Assembly: GCA_948144175.1 (NCBI GenBank)
Contig: CANXME010001986.1
Coordinates: 558,001 to 622,000, forward strand
Direction of reading: 5' to 3'
DNA: 64,000 bases
DNA from: Closterium sp. NIES-65
Taxonomy: Eukaryota; Streptophyta; Zygnematophyceae; Desmidiales; Closteriaceae
Part shown: positions 31,930 through 45,700 of the stretch, one piece after another
How the letters are laid out: the number at the start of each line of letters is the position of its first letter
How positions within the stretch are numbered: the first letter of the stretch is position 1
Notes under the pieces: generated by a model
What the model was told of the DNA's origin: nothing
The model's input: only the letters and a program-made list of their open reading frames with translations
Databases searched by the model: none
Program-made: the position numbers and the translations under genes

Positions 31930-34900
31930 TCCCCTTCGCTTCTAGAGTGTTGTTGCTAGTGACGTGGCCTTGTCCATTCAGCAGCATGCAGTTCTCGAAC
32001 TTCTGCTTTCCGAGCTTCTTGGTCAAGTAATCAGCTGCCATCTCGGACGCGGGGCAGTAGGATAGCTCGAGTCTCCCCTTCTCAATCTCGTCTTTCACGA
32101 AAAAATATCGTAGGGCGATGTGCTTCGTCCGGTTCGCGAACCCGTTCTTGTTTGCTATGCGAATTGCAGATTCGTTGTCTCAGAACAGAGAGAAGCTGGG
32201 TAACTGGGCCAACTTTGCTTCTTCCAGCAGTTCGCGAAGGTACAGTCCTTCCTTGGTGGCTGAGCAAAGAGCAATAGATTCTGCTTCAGCTGAGGAGAGG
32301 GCGATTGTTTCCTATTTGCTCGACTACCACGAGATAAGCTCGATAGGTTCAAGTCGATAGATGTAGCCGGTGCGCGAGCGCGTGTTGTCAGCCTCGCCGG
32401 CGTGGTCGGCGTCTACATAGCCGATTAGCTTAGGTGTCGAGGTTCCGTTTTTGTAGTAGGTTAGGCCGATCGTCGAAGTACTGACGAGATAGTGAAGAGC
32501 GCGGTCAAGCTCGGCCATGTTGTCTGCTTCAGGCTTCTTGAGGTAGGTGGCGAGTTGGCTCGCTGAGTACGATAGATCAGGTCGGCAGGTGACGGCTGCG
32601 AAAAGTTAACATCCCAGCTTTTGTAAATAGTCACGTATGCCGGCGGGTTTGAGTGGAGCGGAGGCTTCCTTGCGATTTCCGTCGGTGTAGTGATATGGCG
32701 TGGAGGTTGTGGTCGGAGTTAATCCAAAGCGTTTCGCGATGGTGTCAGCGTATTTTGCAGCGCTGAGGTGGATCGCGTTTTCTCCTTCCTGTATGTTGAG
32801 TCCGAGGTACTGCGTCACGGTGGAGGAGACGGTGAGTGTAAGATCGCGCTGCAGCTCTCCTTTGAACCAGGTTGTAATGCCGTCGGTCGAGCCGATGTAG
32901 ACTAAATCGTCTACGTAGACGATGAGCAGAATGTAGTCGGCGCCTTTCGTGAGTCGGTACATCCCTTGATCGTGCGGCAGTTGACAAAATCCGATATTAA
33001 TTAGCCGTGCGTGTAGGTACTGCTGCCACAGCCTTGGAGCCTGCTTGATCCCTTCCTGGGATTTTTGTAGTTGACAGACTTGGTTAGGGTGTGCATTAGA
33101 CCCATGTGGTTGTTCGAGGAAGATTTCAACATCAACAGGGGTGTAAAGGAAGGCGTTGGCGACATCGATTTGTCGGAGCCTCTTTCGCTTCATAGCGGCT
33201 ATAGCAAGGAGAATCCGCAGTGAGGTGTGTCGGCTGACCGGCGCGAACGTTTCAGTGGAGTCTCGTCTATGCTCTTGATTGAAGCCACGTACGACCCAGC
33301 GCGCCTTAAATTTGTCGATGGTTTCGTCTGCCAATGTTTTCACACGAAAAACCCACTTCCCGGTGAGTATTGTCTCGTTGCGTGCCACTCTAATGGGTAC
33401 GAATTTTCAGGTGTTGCGTTTTTCCAGCGCCTTTAACTCCTTGTCCATAGCTTCACGCCATTTTTCCCTGTGCTCCCCCCCAGAGCCTGCTGAACCGTGG
33501 CAGGCTCCTTAGGTGGCGCTGCTCCGTGGACGGCAGTGACGAGTCCCAGTATGTGCAGCCCACTCTGTGTGTAGCGGGGGAGATTTGCGTCCTCGGGACA
33601 AGCTACTTCGTCTCCTGCTTCTGGGTCAGGTATGAAACAGGGTCCTACGCGTTCTGCTTCGTCAGTCTTGACTCTTGCGGGTGTAACGTAACCGTTGTCG
33701 GCAAAGTGATAGTAGGTTTTGGCGTTGATGCTTTCGCGAGGGTTGTCCTCGTCCATGGGAACGTCTACTGAGCAATTCGGAAGAGGTCCGGCTTCCTCCG
33801 AAGCTCCGTCCACGTTTTGCTCATCCCAGTCAGCTTCGTCTGCTGCCGAAGCGAAGGCTCGGTCACCATGAAATCCGCTTGTGGGGTCTCGGTCTTCTTC
33901 CAGGTTGGCAAGGTATGTTGGGAGGGTGAGTCGTTCGTAGAAAATCACGTCGCGTGCTGCTACTGTTTCCTTTGAGTGGACGTCGAAAATCTTCCATGCG
34001 TTGTAGTATTTTTCAATGCCCAGGTGTACTCCCCACTGTACGCGTTGAGAGAATCGGCTGGGTCGTGCAGCTAGGTGTCGAAACTGTACCATGCAGCCCA
34101 ACACTCGTAACATTTTTGTGCTGCCCAACTTGTCCTGTCCACAGCAGGTGCGGTGATGCGTTGTTCGGGAGCGATGATGACAAGAGCAAGTTGTGCAGCA
34201 TGACAGCGTGGTCCATCGCCTCGGGCCACTGGTGGTTGGGTAGCCGCATGCCACGTAACAGTTTGCGCATGGTGTTTTGAAGGGTCCTGTTCATTCTTTC
34301 TGCCACGCCTTACTGTTGATGAGCGTAGGGGAGGGTGATGAGCCTTTTGATGCCTCTTTCTGCCAGGTAGTCCTTGAACCTTTGGGATTGATATTCTCCT
34401 CCCCCGTCTGACTGGAAGCTTTTCAACTTCACTCTTGATTCCCGTTCTACTACTTGGAGCCAGTCGACGAAAGCTTCGAAGGCCGTATCACGGCTCGGAA
34501 GGTTGAGATGCTAGACATATCGTGTGGCGGCGTCGATGAACGTGATGACGTATTTATAAGCTCCTTGTCCGGATTCACGGTTGTACAGTATATCACTGTA
34601 CACATTTTCCAGTGGTGCGTACGTTGGTGCGCTTGGGTTGTGGTGAGAGACGAATGGCTGATGCGGTAAGTCGGCTTCAGGGCAGGTAAAGCACGTTCCG
34701 CGGACTCGTTGAAGTTCTTTGCCATCGGTTAGAAGTAGTGAATCTTTGTCAAGGACGCCTAGTCGCATCGTATTATTTAACGTTGTGTTGCTCGGGTGTC
34801 CCATTCTTGCGTGCCAGATGTCTTCGCCAGCGCACCCGGGTGAGCACCTGTACAAGTCGGAGTTGGAGTAAAAACCGGCGGTGAAGTTGGCGCTTCTGTG

Positions 34901-37150
34901 GACTTTTTGTGGAGTGGGAGTCAACTGCTACGCAGGAGTCGGTGGAGTGTCATCGATAAAGACTGGTGCCGTTGAAGGACCCGCAATTGGTATTGTAGTC
35001 GGTGTTGCCTCTGCTGCTGCCGGTGTTGTCTGTGCTGCTGCCGGTGTTGTCTCTACTGCTCTCGATGTTGTTTCTGCTGCTGCCGGCGTTGTCTCTGCTG
35101 CTCACAATGTTGCCTCTGCTGCTGCCGATGTTTCTTGAATTGTTACTAACACTCTTGTTCGTTCTGCTTAAGGTATAGTGTGCGAGTACCAAAAGCCTCC
35201 AGGACTGAATTCGGGGTCGAGATCTGGCGGGTATGTCCAGGAGGTGAAATTGACGATGGCATCGTTGTCGGTGGTGCCTTGGTCTGGAACAAAGTCAAGA
35301 ACGAAGACGTTGTTCTTCAAGACGGCTTTGCCGATGTAGATTCCACCTCTCCTGTGATACAACTTGAACTCCTAAGTGGTGCTGTCTGCTTCAAGATGAA
35401 TACCTTTTGCCATTAGTTGGCTGACGCTGAGTAAGTCCTTCTACAATTAGGACTTTCGACATTTGCGTAATAACGTTAGTCTCTCGTGAATGAAGCTGAA
35501 CTATCCCTTGTCTTCGTGTGCGCATGTTCTGGTTGTTGGCGACGGTGATGACGACTTCACGCTGAAGTTGATGTTCCCGTTGAACGAAGCGACCCGAGGA
35601 GCACATGTGTTGTCCGCAGCAGCTGTCTAAGAACCAGGTGTCTTTCCCGGACGGCTCGCTCTGGGCGATGGCTGCATACGTCGGGTTCGGTTCCAAAGAC
35701 TTGTGGCGAGGGGTCCTTTCGTCGAGTTGTTCTTCCGGTGAGTAGTGGGGCGGTGACTCGGTGATGCATTAGTCTGTCAATCTCACCATACAGCTGACAA
35801 TGTTTCTTGTTCCTTGTGCAGATTGCGTCGTCGATGTCGTTGAAGACTACGTTTGACTGGTGGGGTGTGTTTGTGTGGAGGCCACTTGACTGCTTGAGGG
35901 TCGAAGTTGACGTTGCTGTGGCGTTGACTGCTGCTGATTTGGGCAGTGTGTGCGAGGATGTCCTAACGTCTTGCAGAGGTTGGAGAACGGTGGTATGTGC
36001 CGTTGTAGTTGATGCTTATTCTGTCGGTTGTTGTTATTGTTGTACCGTCGTTGAGTGTGAAAAGCGAACTCAGGTACTGACGTTTTTCTCTTGTGACGTT
36101 ATTCATGCAGGTCCATGTCTTGCTGCTCGGCGTGAATTTCGGCACTAAGTGCTGCTTCAGAGATCTTCCCGTGAGCTCGGAGAAGGGCTCGGGTGGAGCG
36201 CCAATGGGGACCAAGTCTAGCGATGATGACAGTGACGAAGGCTTCTTCAGATATCACTCCTCCGCATCGAAGGAGTCTGTCGCGCAGTCCGCGACAATGG
36301 CTGATATACGCCATCCCCTTTTCACCGGGTTTCATTTCCAGTGTTGTGAGCTGTGCCATTAACCGGCTCTGATTGACACTGTCTGTTGCTTGATACAGGT
36401 TCTTTAGGTGGTTGTACGCGAGCTCGGCGGAGTTGCCGTATCCCCATAAGACCGGATGTTCTGCTGCTCGTTTGGCGTTATGTTGCATAGCAGAATCATG
36501 TATGCCATGAGCGTCTGATACATATATTGCTACTTGTCATATTGCGTTCCGTGCGTTGGGTATGGCAGGGAACCGTCGAAGAATCCGTGGATTTGCGCGC
36601 CTTCCATCATCAGCTCGAACTCGAATGACCAGGTATAGAAGTCTTTCCCGTCGAATGGTCTTGATGTCTACAGCTTTAAGACGTGTGCAAACTACGATTG
36701 AATCTGAAGCGCGTCCAGTGTCTTTTCTTGTCCAGGTGAAGGCTGCTGATGCGGCATGAAGCTGATGGAGCCGCGTTGAGGCTCGTACGGAGCTAAGGTG
36801 GGTTGCTGCTGATTTCCGTGCGCGTAGGATGAGCCATCAAGACTCATGGGTGTGACACCGTTGTTGTTGTCACTGTTGTTTGACTGCGCAGGTGCTGTTT
36901 GCTGGTGCTATTCGTAGAAGGACATGAAGGAGAAGAACTTCTCCATCATGTTTGGGTCGAAGCCGGTTGTTTGGTTCGCTGGAGTTTCTGTGGACTTAGC
37001 AGCTGGTCTTATTGCCGTGCCTCCCTCTGTCTGTAGACCAGAGGCTGGAGGTGGAGTAGGAGTAGTACCGCGAGAGCCGTCAGAGGAGCTTCTCTCCTTC
37101 TATGTTGCCATGTCTTCTGATGTTGTAGGAGTTTGAACGAAGTGGAGTTT
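31930..37150 (-). pseudogene. Copia-B1 gag-pol remains
   Basis: Gag has GNSAELAYNHLKNLYQATDS and MKPGEKGMAYIS, matching Copia-B2. Integrase region has DIWHARMGHPS and CFTCPEADLPHQPF. Reverse transcriptase has GKWVFRVKT, VANAFLYTPVD, YVDDLVY. RNase H ends with CPASEMAADYLTKKLGKQKF. A Gly/Ala/Thr repeat region encoded by CTGCTGCCG-like steps lies at 34.98-35.13 kb. Broken, many breaks. Confidence 0.85.
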
Positions 37151-37173
37151 TGCCTTGTCTGCTCTCATATCAT

Positions 37174-37620
37174 GTTGGGTTGAGAAAAGCGCATAGGATC
37201 TTTGAAGGCTAAAAACTTCTTTCATGGAATGTTGTAGTTGCGGAAGCGTTAATGATAAGCTTGTTGAACCACCTTGCGCTGGTATGTGAGGGCAAGATAG
37301 ATTAATTATAAAGAAGTAATATAACGCTTTTATAAGATCACAAGGAATATGAAAGGATGCAATAACCGTTTTACAGTTGCTGCTGCGGTTCGATACAGTA
37401 ACGACTCGGGCAACTGCTCAATACCGAGTCAGTTGTTTGCCCTTGCTGTCGCGCTGTATTTGTCGAGTCAAAGGTTGCTGACCTTTGACCTTCGCGTAAC
37501 CTCCAGCTGTTACTTTTCCGTCAACCTCTTCAGTTGACTCGCCATTGCTGCGCTGTAGTTCGCCTTGTTTACAGTCTGATGTTACGGCACATAAGAAGTG
37601 TTGATTACTTGTTTCCAACA
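37174..37620 (-). repeat. Copia-B1 5' LTR
   Basis: 447 bp, followed by GCACC; the Gypsy-1 chromodomain resumes directly after it. Confidence 0.92.
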
Positions 37621-40600
37621 GCACCCAGCTCTCCCCAGTTGGCGTGTGGTCCTTCCAGCGAACGAGGAACTCGATCCTCTTGATTCCCGTGGGGTGTCGA
37701 ATCCGATGGCTCAAAATCTTCTCGGGCTCGATGATCGGCTTTGATGTAGGGCGAGTCATGGATGGCGGGCGGTGACGAGGCAGTTGGCTTGTGGTTGGGA
37801 TGTAGGGGCGCAGCAGGCTGGCGTGGAATGATGGGATGATGTACCAGTCTGTCGACAAGAGTAAGTGGGCGGTCGCTGGGGTGATTGTGTGGCTCATTTG
37901 GAATGGTCCACAGTAGCGTGGTCGTAATTTTGGTACGACGGGCTGTCTTAAGTTTTGGGTGTCGAGCAGTACGTAATCTCCTGACTGGTATGTGACTGGG
38001 CGGCGGTGGCGGTCAGCGTTGCGTTTAGCGATGGCATTTGCTTTTTTAATGGCTTCGGCGGCTCTGGTGCGGGCAGCTTGCGGAATCTCGGCGAATTGCT
38101 ATATACGTGGCGTTGGGTTGTCCGGACTCGGCGTCATGGGCACTGTAGGGTTTTGCCCGTAGTTCAGGTAGAACGGGGACTGCTGCGTCGTCGCTGACGT
38201 GGCGTTATTGTAGGCGAACTCGATCAGCGGCAGCTGCTGCTCCCAAGTTGTCGGGTCGTCACATGTGGCCCGAATCAACTGCTCCATGGTCTGATTGGTC
38301 CGCTCCGTTTGACCGTCGGTCTCGGGGTGGTACGATGAACTGAACTGTAGCATGGTCCCGAACTGCTCCCAAAGGTTCTTCCAAAAATTGCTGGTGAACT
38401 TCGTGTCGCGGTCGCTGATTACCGCGGCTAGTATCCCGTGCAGTCGAACGACGGCTACGATGAACAGGCGAGCGGTTTCTTCGGCTGAGATCAATTTCTT
38501 GCACGCAGCGAAGTGTGCCATCTTTGTCAACCTATCAACGACGACTATAACCGCGTCGTTACTTCCAGGGTTCGAAGGTAACCCCGTGACGAAATCCATA
38601 GTAACCTGCTGCCAGGCGCGCTCGGGCGGTGGAATCGGCTGTAATTGACCCGCCTTTCGTTTTGCGAGCTCTTCATCGCCTGGCACATGGGACAAGAGCC
38701 CACGTGGTGTTGTACATCGGTCAACAGCTCTGGCCATTAGTAATACCGCTGTAGATGCTGTCACATTTTTTCTACCCCAAAATGTCCCGAGGTAATCCCG
38801 AAGTATGCCTCCTGCAGTAACAGCTCCCTCAGTAGTGAGTAGGCGGGTACCCAGATGCGGTTGGTGCATGTTTTTACGTAATAGACTCCTTTGGCTTCTG
38901 CTTGTTGCTGCGAATTTTCAGCCGTGAAAAATGGGTCGGTACTGTATCCATGGGTGAATAGGCCTGTTAACAGCGGGTTGGTTTGGGTGAGTAGGATGGC
39001 GTGTAGTTGGGCTGTGAGGCGTGTGAGTGCGTCGGCGATATTCGATGCGCCTTTTTTGTACGTGAATGTGTAGTGGAAGTTGGACTCTAGATAGTCCAAC
39101 CAGCGGATCTGTCGCGGGTTGAGATTCGGTTGGGTGCGAAGGTACTGTAGCGATCGGTGGTCTGTCCGTACTGTCACGTCTGCTCCCGTGAGGTAACATC
39201 GCCACACTTTGAATGCGTGCACGATCGCCAGCATCTCGCGGTCGTGTATCGGGTAGTTGCGCTTGGGCGGGAGAAGCTTGCGGGACTCATACGCAATTGG
39301 CTGGAGGCCGTTCCCGAAGTCTTGCAACACTACTGCTCCCACAGTGATGTCGCTAGCATCGGTGATGAGCTCAAATGGACGGTGCGGATCTGCGATGTGA
39401 AGTACGGGCGGCGAGCACAAAATTTGTTTGAGGGCCGAGAAGAGAGGTTGCTCTTTCTCCCCCCACGTGTACTCAACCCCCTTCCTCAGCAGGTCGGTCA
39501 ACGGAGCAGTCAACTTCGCCATGTCGGGGACGAACCGGCGCACGTAGTTGACGAACCCCAAAAAACTCTGCAATTCGGTCAATTTTGTTGGCGCGTGCCA
39601 TGCTTGAATCGTCGCGATCTTCTTCGGGTCTATTTCCACTCCAACAGCTGAAATGATGTGTCCTAAAAACTCGATACTGTCCTGTAAAAACTCACGCTTC
39701 GAGACTTTGGTCAGTAGTGGTTTTCAATCAGTAATTTAAAAACTGCTTCGATGTCTTGTAGGTGTTGTACTCTGTCTGGGCTGTAAATCAGTATGTCATC
39801 GAGGTACACGATATCACACTTATCTAAAAACGGGCGGAAGGCTTCGTTCATGGTCATTTGAAAGGTGGCGGGGGTGTTGATCAGTCCGAAGGGCATGACG
39901 GTGTATTCGAAGGATTTGTAGTGTGTTTGGAAGGCTGTTTTCAGGCAGTCGGGTAAATTGACTCGGATCTGGTGGTAGCCTCCTCGAAGGTCGATTTTCG
40001 AGAAAACCTAGGCTGTTCGCAGTTAGTTGATCATTTCGTCGGCTCGCGGGATGGGGTAACGGGATTTGATGGTAACCCTGTTCCGTGCGCGGTAGTCGAT
40101 GCACATGCGGAAACCCCAGTCCTTTTTCGGTGTGAACAGGATCGGTGCTGCGAAGGGTGATGAACTTGGGTGAATAAAATCCTTCTCGAGCAGGTAATCT
40201 AGCTGCTTCCTTAGTTCGTCCAGTTCGGTCTGGGTCAGCCGGAACTGTCGTTGTAGGCTATGCCCCCGGTTCTAACTCTATCCTGTGGTCGTGCGATCGC
40301 TGAGGTGGCAGTCCCGTTGGCAGGTCATCTGGAAATATCCCTCTGTACCGCTTCAGGAGTACTGCCAAATCATCGGGTACGTCGGCTAGCAGTTTCTGTA
40401 AACCCCCCGCTTTGTCTGCTGCCTCGGCTTTCCGAACGTCAACCGCGTACACGTCAGCTCCTGCCGCTACGGTGCGTTTCATCGTGATCGCGTTGACACG
40501 CACTAACGAAGACCCAGGCGAGTCCTAGCGAGGTAAGGCGGTGTTGTTACCATTCACTCGCACGGTGCAGTCACCCGTCGTCCATTCTATTCGCGGGTTG

Positions 40601-42249
40601 TGTCGTCGCAGCCAATCACGGCCGAGTAAAATGTCGTTTCCGTCGAGGATTGTCGCGAGCATTTCCTGACTAAACGTAAAGTTACCCCCGCAACAAAACT
40701 GAACCCGGTCTAGGCGTTCTCGTATCACTAGTGGCGTGCCGTCAACCAGACGTGCGTCGATCTCAGGTAAACATCTGTCCAGTGGCAGTCTCAGTTTCCG
40801 TGCTGTGGCGGTGTTGATCAGGCTGTGGCTGGCTCCCCCGTCAACAAGTCTGTCCCGATTTTCCCACTAAGTAGTATGGGGCTGTCTACCATAATACCCT
40901 CCTTATTCGGCCGAGTGTGGTCGATTGCGTGAACCGGCACAATCACTCGATGAGGGCCGGTTGGGTCGGACGAGCGGCGTGACCTGTCAGTAGAGGGCCC
41001 GTCTGCTACTGACTCGCAGTGTTTCCCTGCTGCTTGGTCTGTTTCTGCTGCTTTGGTTCCCCCTTTCCCTTAGCGTGTTCCGGGCATTCGCTCTTACAGT
41101 GTCCCGGCCGATTGCACGTGAAGCAGTGCCATTTGAACGGTGCGGCAGCGGCATTCGCGGCGACGGCACGTATCATAGTGCCCTCGTTCGTCCCACGAGA
41201 TTGATGTCCCCAGTTACTGCTTTCGTAGGACCCCGGTCTTGGTCGAAGGAAAAAGTCGAGCTTCTCCGCCATGGCGAGAATCTCCTGAAAATCAGTGACG
41301 CCACGAAGCTGGATTTCTTGGGCGATGTCGTGCTTCAGGATGCCAATGTAGCGGTCGATACGCTCGCCACTTGCTGTATATGCCCTCGTGCATATATCCT
41401 ACTTGCTCGCACTGCGCCAGAAACCCGCTAGTGTAGTCCTGGACGGAACCGAGTTGGCGCCAAGTGCGGAGCTTCTGACGCGCCGCGATCAAAGCCGCAA
41501 TTGGCTCAAATCGAGCGCGCAGACCTGCGCACCACGCGTCCCACGTGCGATATTGGGGCACCTCCACGAAATACGACGGCGCCCAGGGTCCGGTTTGTCC
41601 TTCCCGTGTCAGTAGAGTTGCGTAGTCATTCGGCTTCGTAAAGGTGATACGCCACCAGTCCATGGCAGGTCCTCGCAGCAGCGACACGACGTAGCGAATT
41701 TTTGCCGTATCCTCCGAGACGTAGTTGGTGTCGAAAAACACGTTCATCGTGAACAGCCACGCCTGAACGGTAGGACCACCCCGTTGACTCGGATCGAAAC
41801 ATGGCGGACGCTGCGGCTTCAGTGACATCGTGACGCGCGGCTGGCTTCGGGCCGCATTCGTCGCCTCAGGGTGTGTCACGCCGTGGTCGTCGTCTCCGTC
41901 GTGGCGGACGACGCCATCACTAGCCGCGCTCGCGGGCCGCCCCATACTTCCGTGTTGCGATGCCTGTGGTGCGGGCTGTTTCGGGGTGCCAGGTGCTTGA
42001 GATTGTGCTTGCTGTACTTGTGCGACGTCATTTTGCAGAGACGTGCGTTCTGCTGTCAGCGCCGCGATTTCTTCAGAGCTTTCGCGAAGTTGCTGCAGCA
42101 GTTCGTTCAGACACTCCTGCGTGAGGGTGATGACGTCGATGTGCTCTGCCATTACGAAGGGCATCGGCTCATCTTAGTCTAGGCGAAGTCGTGGCTGCAC
42201 GCGTTTACGAGAGAACGCGAGGACAACGGTTCCTAGGGGCTAAGGTGCG

Positions 42250-42667
42250 TGCGTACCTTCGAGTGAAAAATCAATAGTTGATATATGTTTTGCTTTATTG
42301 CATTTATAACAAGCAAACTAAACCTACTTCTTATTACGTGACTACGTTGGAGCATATCGCAACATAGAATATATATAATCACGGTGTGATTAATGATCTA
42401 ACAGAATTGGATGAGTGAATTCCAGCATCAATGTTGGCCGCCAAAGCCGACTTGAGTGAAATGGCTGTTTGTCTGCAAAGTCAACACAACAAACAAACAA
42501 GATACAGAAATACTCATTAGACGGCTTCAAACCAAACCAACATAATATAATATGCTACATGAACACCACCGTATGCAGTAACATCTTATATGACATGTAG
42601 GTGCACGTCCCTACGCACAAGAAATCACACAGCCATACCCCTCCCCCCATAACCACACACACGTACC
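42250..42667. other. AT-rich stretch downstream of PG2
   Basis: No gene seen. On the minus strand AATAAA occurs near 42291-42296, about 500 bp past the PG2 stop, and could be a poly(A) signal; this is weak. Confidence 0.35.
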
Positions 42668-42735
42668 ACTCACATGAAATTCACAGCCATGTTGCTGCTG
42701 GCTGCTGTCACTGCAGCAGGAGGTTCTAGAGTAGA
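42668..42735 (-). other. Partial duplicate of the PG2 3' end
   Basis: Matches the last codons and stop context of PG2 at 42790-42848: both carry CACTCACATG, then GCCATG(T/C)TGCTG and CTGCAGCAGG. Minus-strand reading ends N-M-A-V-N-F-M-stop against S-M-A-A-K-C-M-stop. A CA microsatellite (42755-42785) lies between the two copies. Confidence 0.75.
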
Positions 42736-42791
42736 CTGTAACACATCACTCACACCAACCCCACACTTACACACACACACACATACATCAC

Positions 42792-45700
42792 TCACATGCA
42801 CTTTGCTGCCATGCTGCTGATGGCGGCCTTTGCTGCAGCAGGGGGGGTCGCACCATCCCACCGCACCTCCGCTAGGAACACCGACACCGACTTGACATCC
42901 GTGGCTCCATACGCGTTGTTGAGCACCGCAATCAGATCTGATCCTGAAAGATCCGTTATTGCCGAGGTTCCAGGCTTGCTACCGGTGGTGATGCTGCTGC
43001 TGGTGCCGATTCCGAACAGCTTGGCAAGTGGGCTGACTGTCTTGACTGGCGCTACTGCCCCCTTGTTGACTCCGTTGACTTGGGTCTCCTGGTTCAGCAG
43101 CGCTAGTGAGTCGGTATCAGCAGCATTGACTCCATTGACTGAGTTGGCTGAGTTGACTCCAACCCAGTTCTCCTTGAGAGTAGTGCTGAGCAGCTGATTG
43201 GATAGCTTGGGTTTGCGGGAGGAGGTGAGGTAAATGTTCGAAAAGGATATCCCAGAGCATGGCACCGATTGGCTGCAGTTTAGAAGCACGCCGACCGTGC
43301 CATTCGCCGTGCCACGGATGTTCTTGTAACGGATGTTGGTAACCGCTACAGCCGTGCTACTGAGCTTGCAGCTACTGGCCGAAGCCGTCTTCTTGTCGCA
43401 ATAGAACTGGTTGATGAGAATCGGCCATGTAACGTCGGTTACGGTTACGTCCTCATATGTTACATTGCTTACGAGACCCACTCCCTGCTGGTAGGTCTTG
43501 ATTCGGAGGCCGTTGTTGGACCCCCGTAAGCTCACGTTCCTTACTGTCACGTCGGATACGCACCCCAGCTCCCCGTCACCGCCCAGGCTGCCGATGCTGG
43601 GGGGGTTATAGTGGGAGAAAGGAGATAGAGGGATGGAGAAAGGGAGGGCTATAGAAGACAGAGACAAGGGAGAAAGACTGCTGGATTATAGAAACAGTGG
43701 GCAGGGATATAGGGCGGATAGGAATGAGGCTTAGCACAATCGACATGGTTAGCATGTCCTACATGCGTGACAGTGCAGCCTCTTAATTACCTATCATACA
43801 TGATTGCGCAATCATACCTTATGCCGTGCCCATTGATACACTGCGTATTCTCCACAAGGATGTTTCGACACCCGGTAATGATGGCAACATTGTCGTCGCC
43901 TGGAGAGGGGTGGTTGTGAAAACATAGACAGGGGATGATTGGCGATGAGACAAATGTTTCGGTCCAGTAAGTTACAATGCCATGATGGTTACACGGTTAC
44001 AATGTAACGATGGTCATGTTGCCGTCTCAAATCTCCCTTTTCTCTCACCTCCTCCCTTCTCACCTCCCACTTTCCTCCCTCATCCTTTCTTGCCTCCTCC
44101 TTTTCTCTCACCTCCTCCCTTCTCACCTCCCACTTTCCTCCCTCATCCGTTCTTGCCTCCTCCTTTCCTCTCACCTCGTCCTTTTCTTACTCGCCTCCTC
44201 CTTTCCTACCCATCTCATACTTCTTTTATTCTCACCTCCTTCCAGTCTGCTGTTGCGCACGATGCCGTTCACCACCCCGCTGAGAAGAATGCTGTCCGTG
44301 TTGGGGCTGTTATATGGGGAAAGTGTAGCAACTCTCTCTAAAAGCACATCAGTAGTTCCGTATATCTTCACGTGCTGTCGTGCTGGGTTGCTGCAGAAAA
44401 AAATGGTGGGGGGTTACAGAAGAACAAGAAACGGCTATTAGATGACATGGATACATGCAATAAACATGTAAACATGTGATGTTGTCTCCGTAAGCATCAC
44501 AAGAAGTGTGCACCACACAAAAACGAATGTGTACTCATCCTTACGTGAACAGCATATCGCGAATCGTCACTCCGTCGCAATTAGTGATTGACAGAAGCGC
44601 CGGCCGCTGCTGCCCGGGAAACTTCCAAAATCCCTGCCCCGCGCCGTCCATCACTCCGCCGCCCGAAATCTCCAGATTCGATATCCGGTTGAACAGTAGC
44701 AGCGCCCACGAGCTCGGTTTGGCAGGTTTCGGATAGCTGCTGACGTCAGCGGCGCCTGTGATGACGCCATTGACCTTGGGATTGGGAATGGGGGAAAGTG
44801 ACAGAGAATGGGCGAGAAGAGAGTAAGCTACAGAGAGGGGAAAGTTGAACTGGGAGGGGGTGAATGAGTGAGTGAGGAAGCGTGAATGAGCGAGAGCGAG
44901 GAAGGAGTGGGTCGTTGGAAAATGAGAATCAACGGGTGGGGGGGGAGGAGGAGAAGGTTGGGAGGAGGAGAAGGTTGGGAGGAGGGGGTGGGGAGAGGGG
45001 GGCAAGATGTGGGGAACGGCGAAGGGGAGGGGAGGGGAGGGGAGGGAGGAGAGCGGGGAAGGACGGGGAGGGAAGGGAGGAGGAAAGGGCAGCTATTAGG
45101 CAAGAACAGGAGAGAACAGGGCGGAACAAGTGTTGTACTCACCACAAATTGTAGTCCGCTCCTGCAAGGCCCCTTCAAATACATGGGGTAAATTAGGAAC
45201 TTCCCCTCAGCAGGAACGACCATCCGCGCCGCACCGCCCCCTGCCCCTGTCCCCGGGTCCTCTTCCGCTCCCGCGCCCGCGCCGTTCCCCGCGTCCGCGT
45301 CCGCGTCCGCAGTCCAGGCGCATGCGGCGGCGAACGTGCGGAGGAACGCATTCGTGTTGTCCGTCTTGCCATCGCCTTTCGCGCCGTACGCCACGACGCT
45401 GAAATCCTTCCCCGCCGCAGGCAACGGCACGTCCCCCGGCACGTTTCCCGGCGCTCCAGGCGGCGGCGATTTTTGCGGCGCTCCAGGCGGCGGGCTTCGC
45501 GGGACAGGCGGGAAAGACGGGGAGGTGAATGGTGGAGCGGAAGCCCCGAATGGCGGGGCCTCTTCCCCCCTGATCGATCCGAGCGGGGGGGGATTCGAAG
45601 GCGGAGCAAGAACTCCTCCTTGGGGGGGATTCGGTACTGCTGGCGGGGAATTGGGCGGGGATTTCGGGAGTTTCGGGGATTTCGGGGGTTTCGGGGGAGA

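Larger units (their letters stand above)
31477..37620 (-). mobile_element. Copia-B1, Ty1/copia element with ~450-bp LTRs
   Basis: LTRs at 31477-31928 (3') and 37174-37620 (5'), both starting TGTTGGG on the plus strand and ending TTTCCAACA. Target duplication GCACC (31472-31476, 37621-37625). The primer site on the minus strand from 37173 reads TGATATGAGAGC. Parts on the minus strand: gag (36.0-37.1 kb), protease region (35.4-35.7 kb), integrase (34.0-35.3 kb), reverse transcriptase (32.6-33.4 kb; VYVDDLVYIG) and RNase H (31.9-32.5 kb). Same family as Copia-B2. Much less GC-rich than the A family. Broken, many breaks. Confidence 0.92.
30790..42250 (-). mobile_element. Gypsy-1, chromodomain-type Ty3/gypsy element split by Copia-B1
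   Basis: Minus-strand order: gag (41.0-42.16 kb) with knuckle CFTCNRPGHCKSEC, protease region (40.5-40.9 kb, DGGASHS), reverse transcriptase (39.6-40.3 kb, IVYLDDILIYS), RNase H (39.0-39.4 kb, TDASD, YPIHDREMLAIV), integrase (38.1-38.85 kb; MDFVTGLP, DRDTKF, YHPETDGQTER) and a C-terminal chromodomain (FLVRWKDHTPTGESW at about 37.65 kb, its other part at about 31.4-31.48 kb). Integrase before a chromodomain is typical of chromoviruses. Copia-B1 (31477-37620) has inserted in the chromodomain. Old and broken, about ten breaks; the right boundary is not sharp. Confidence 0.88.
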
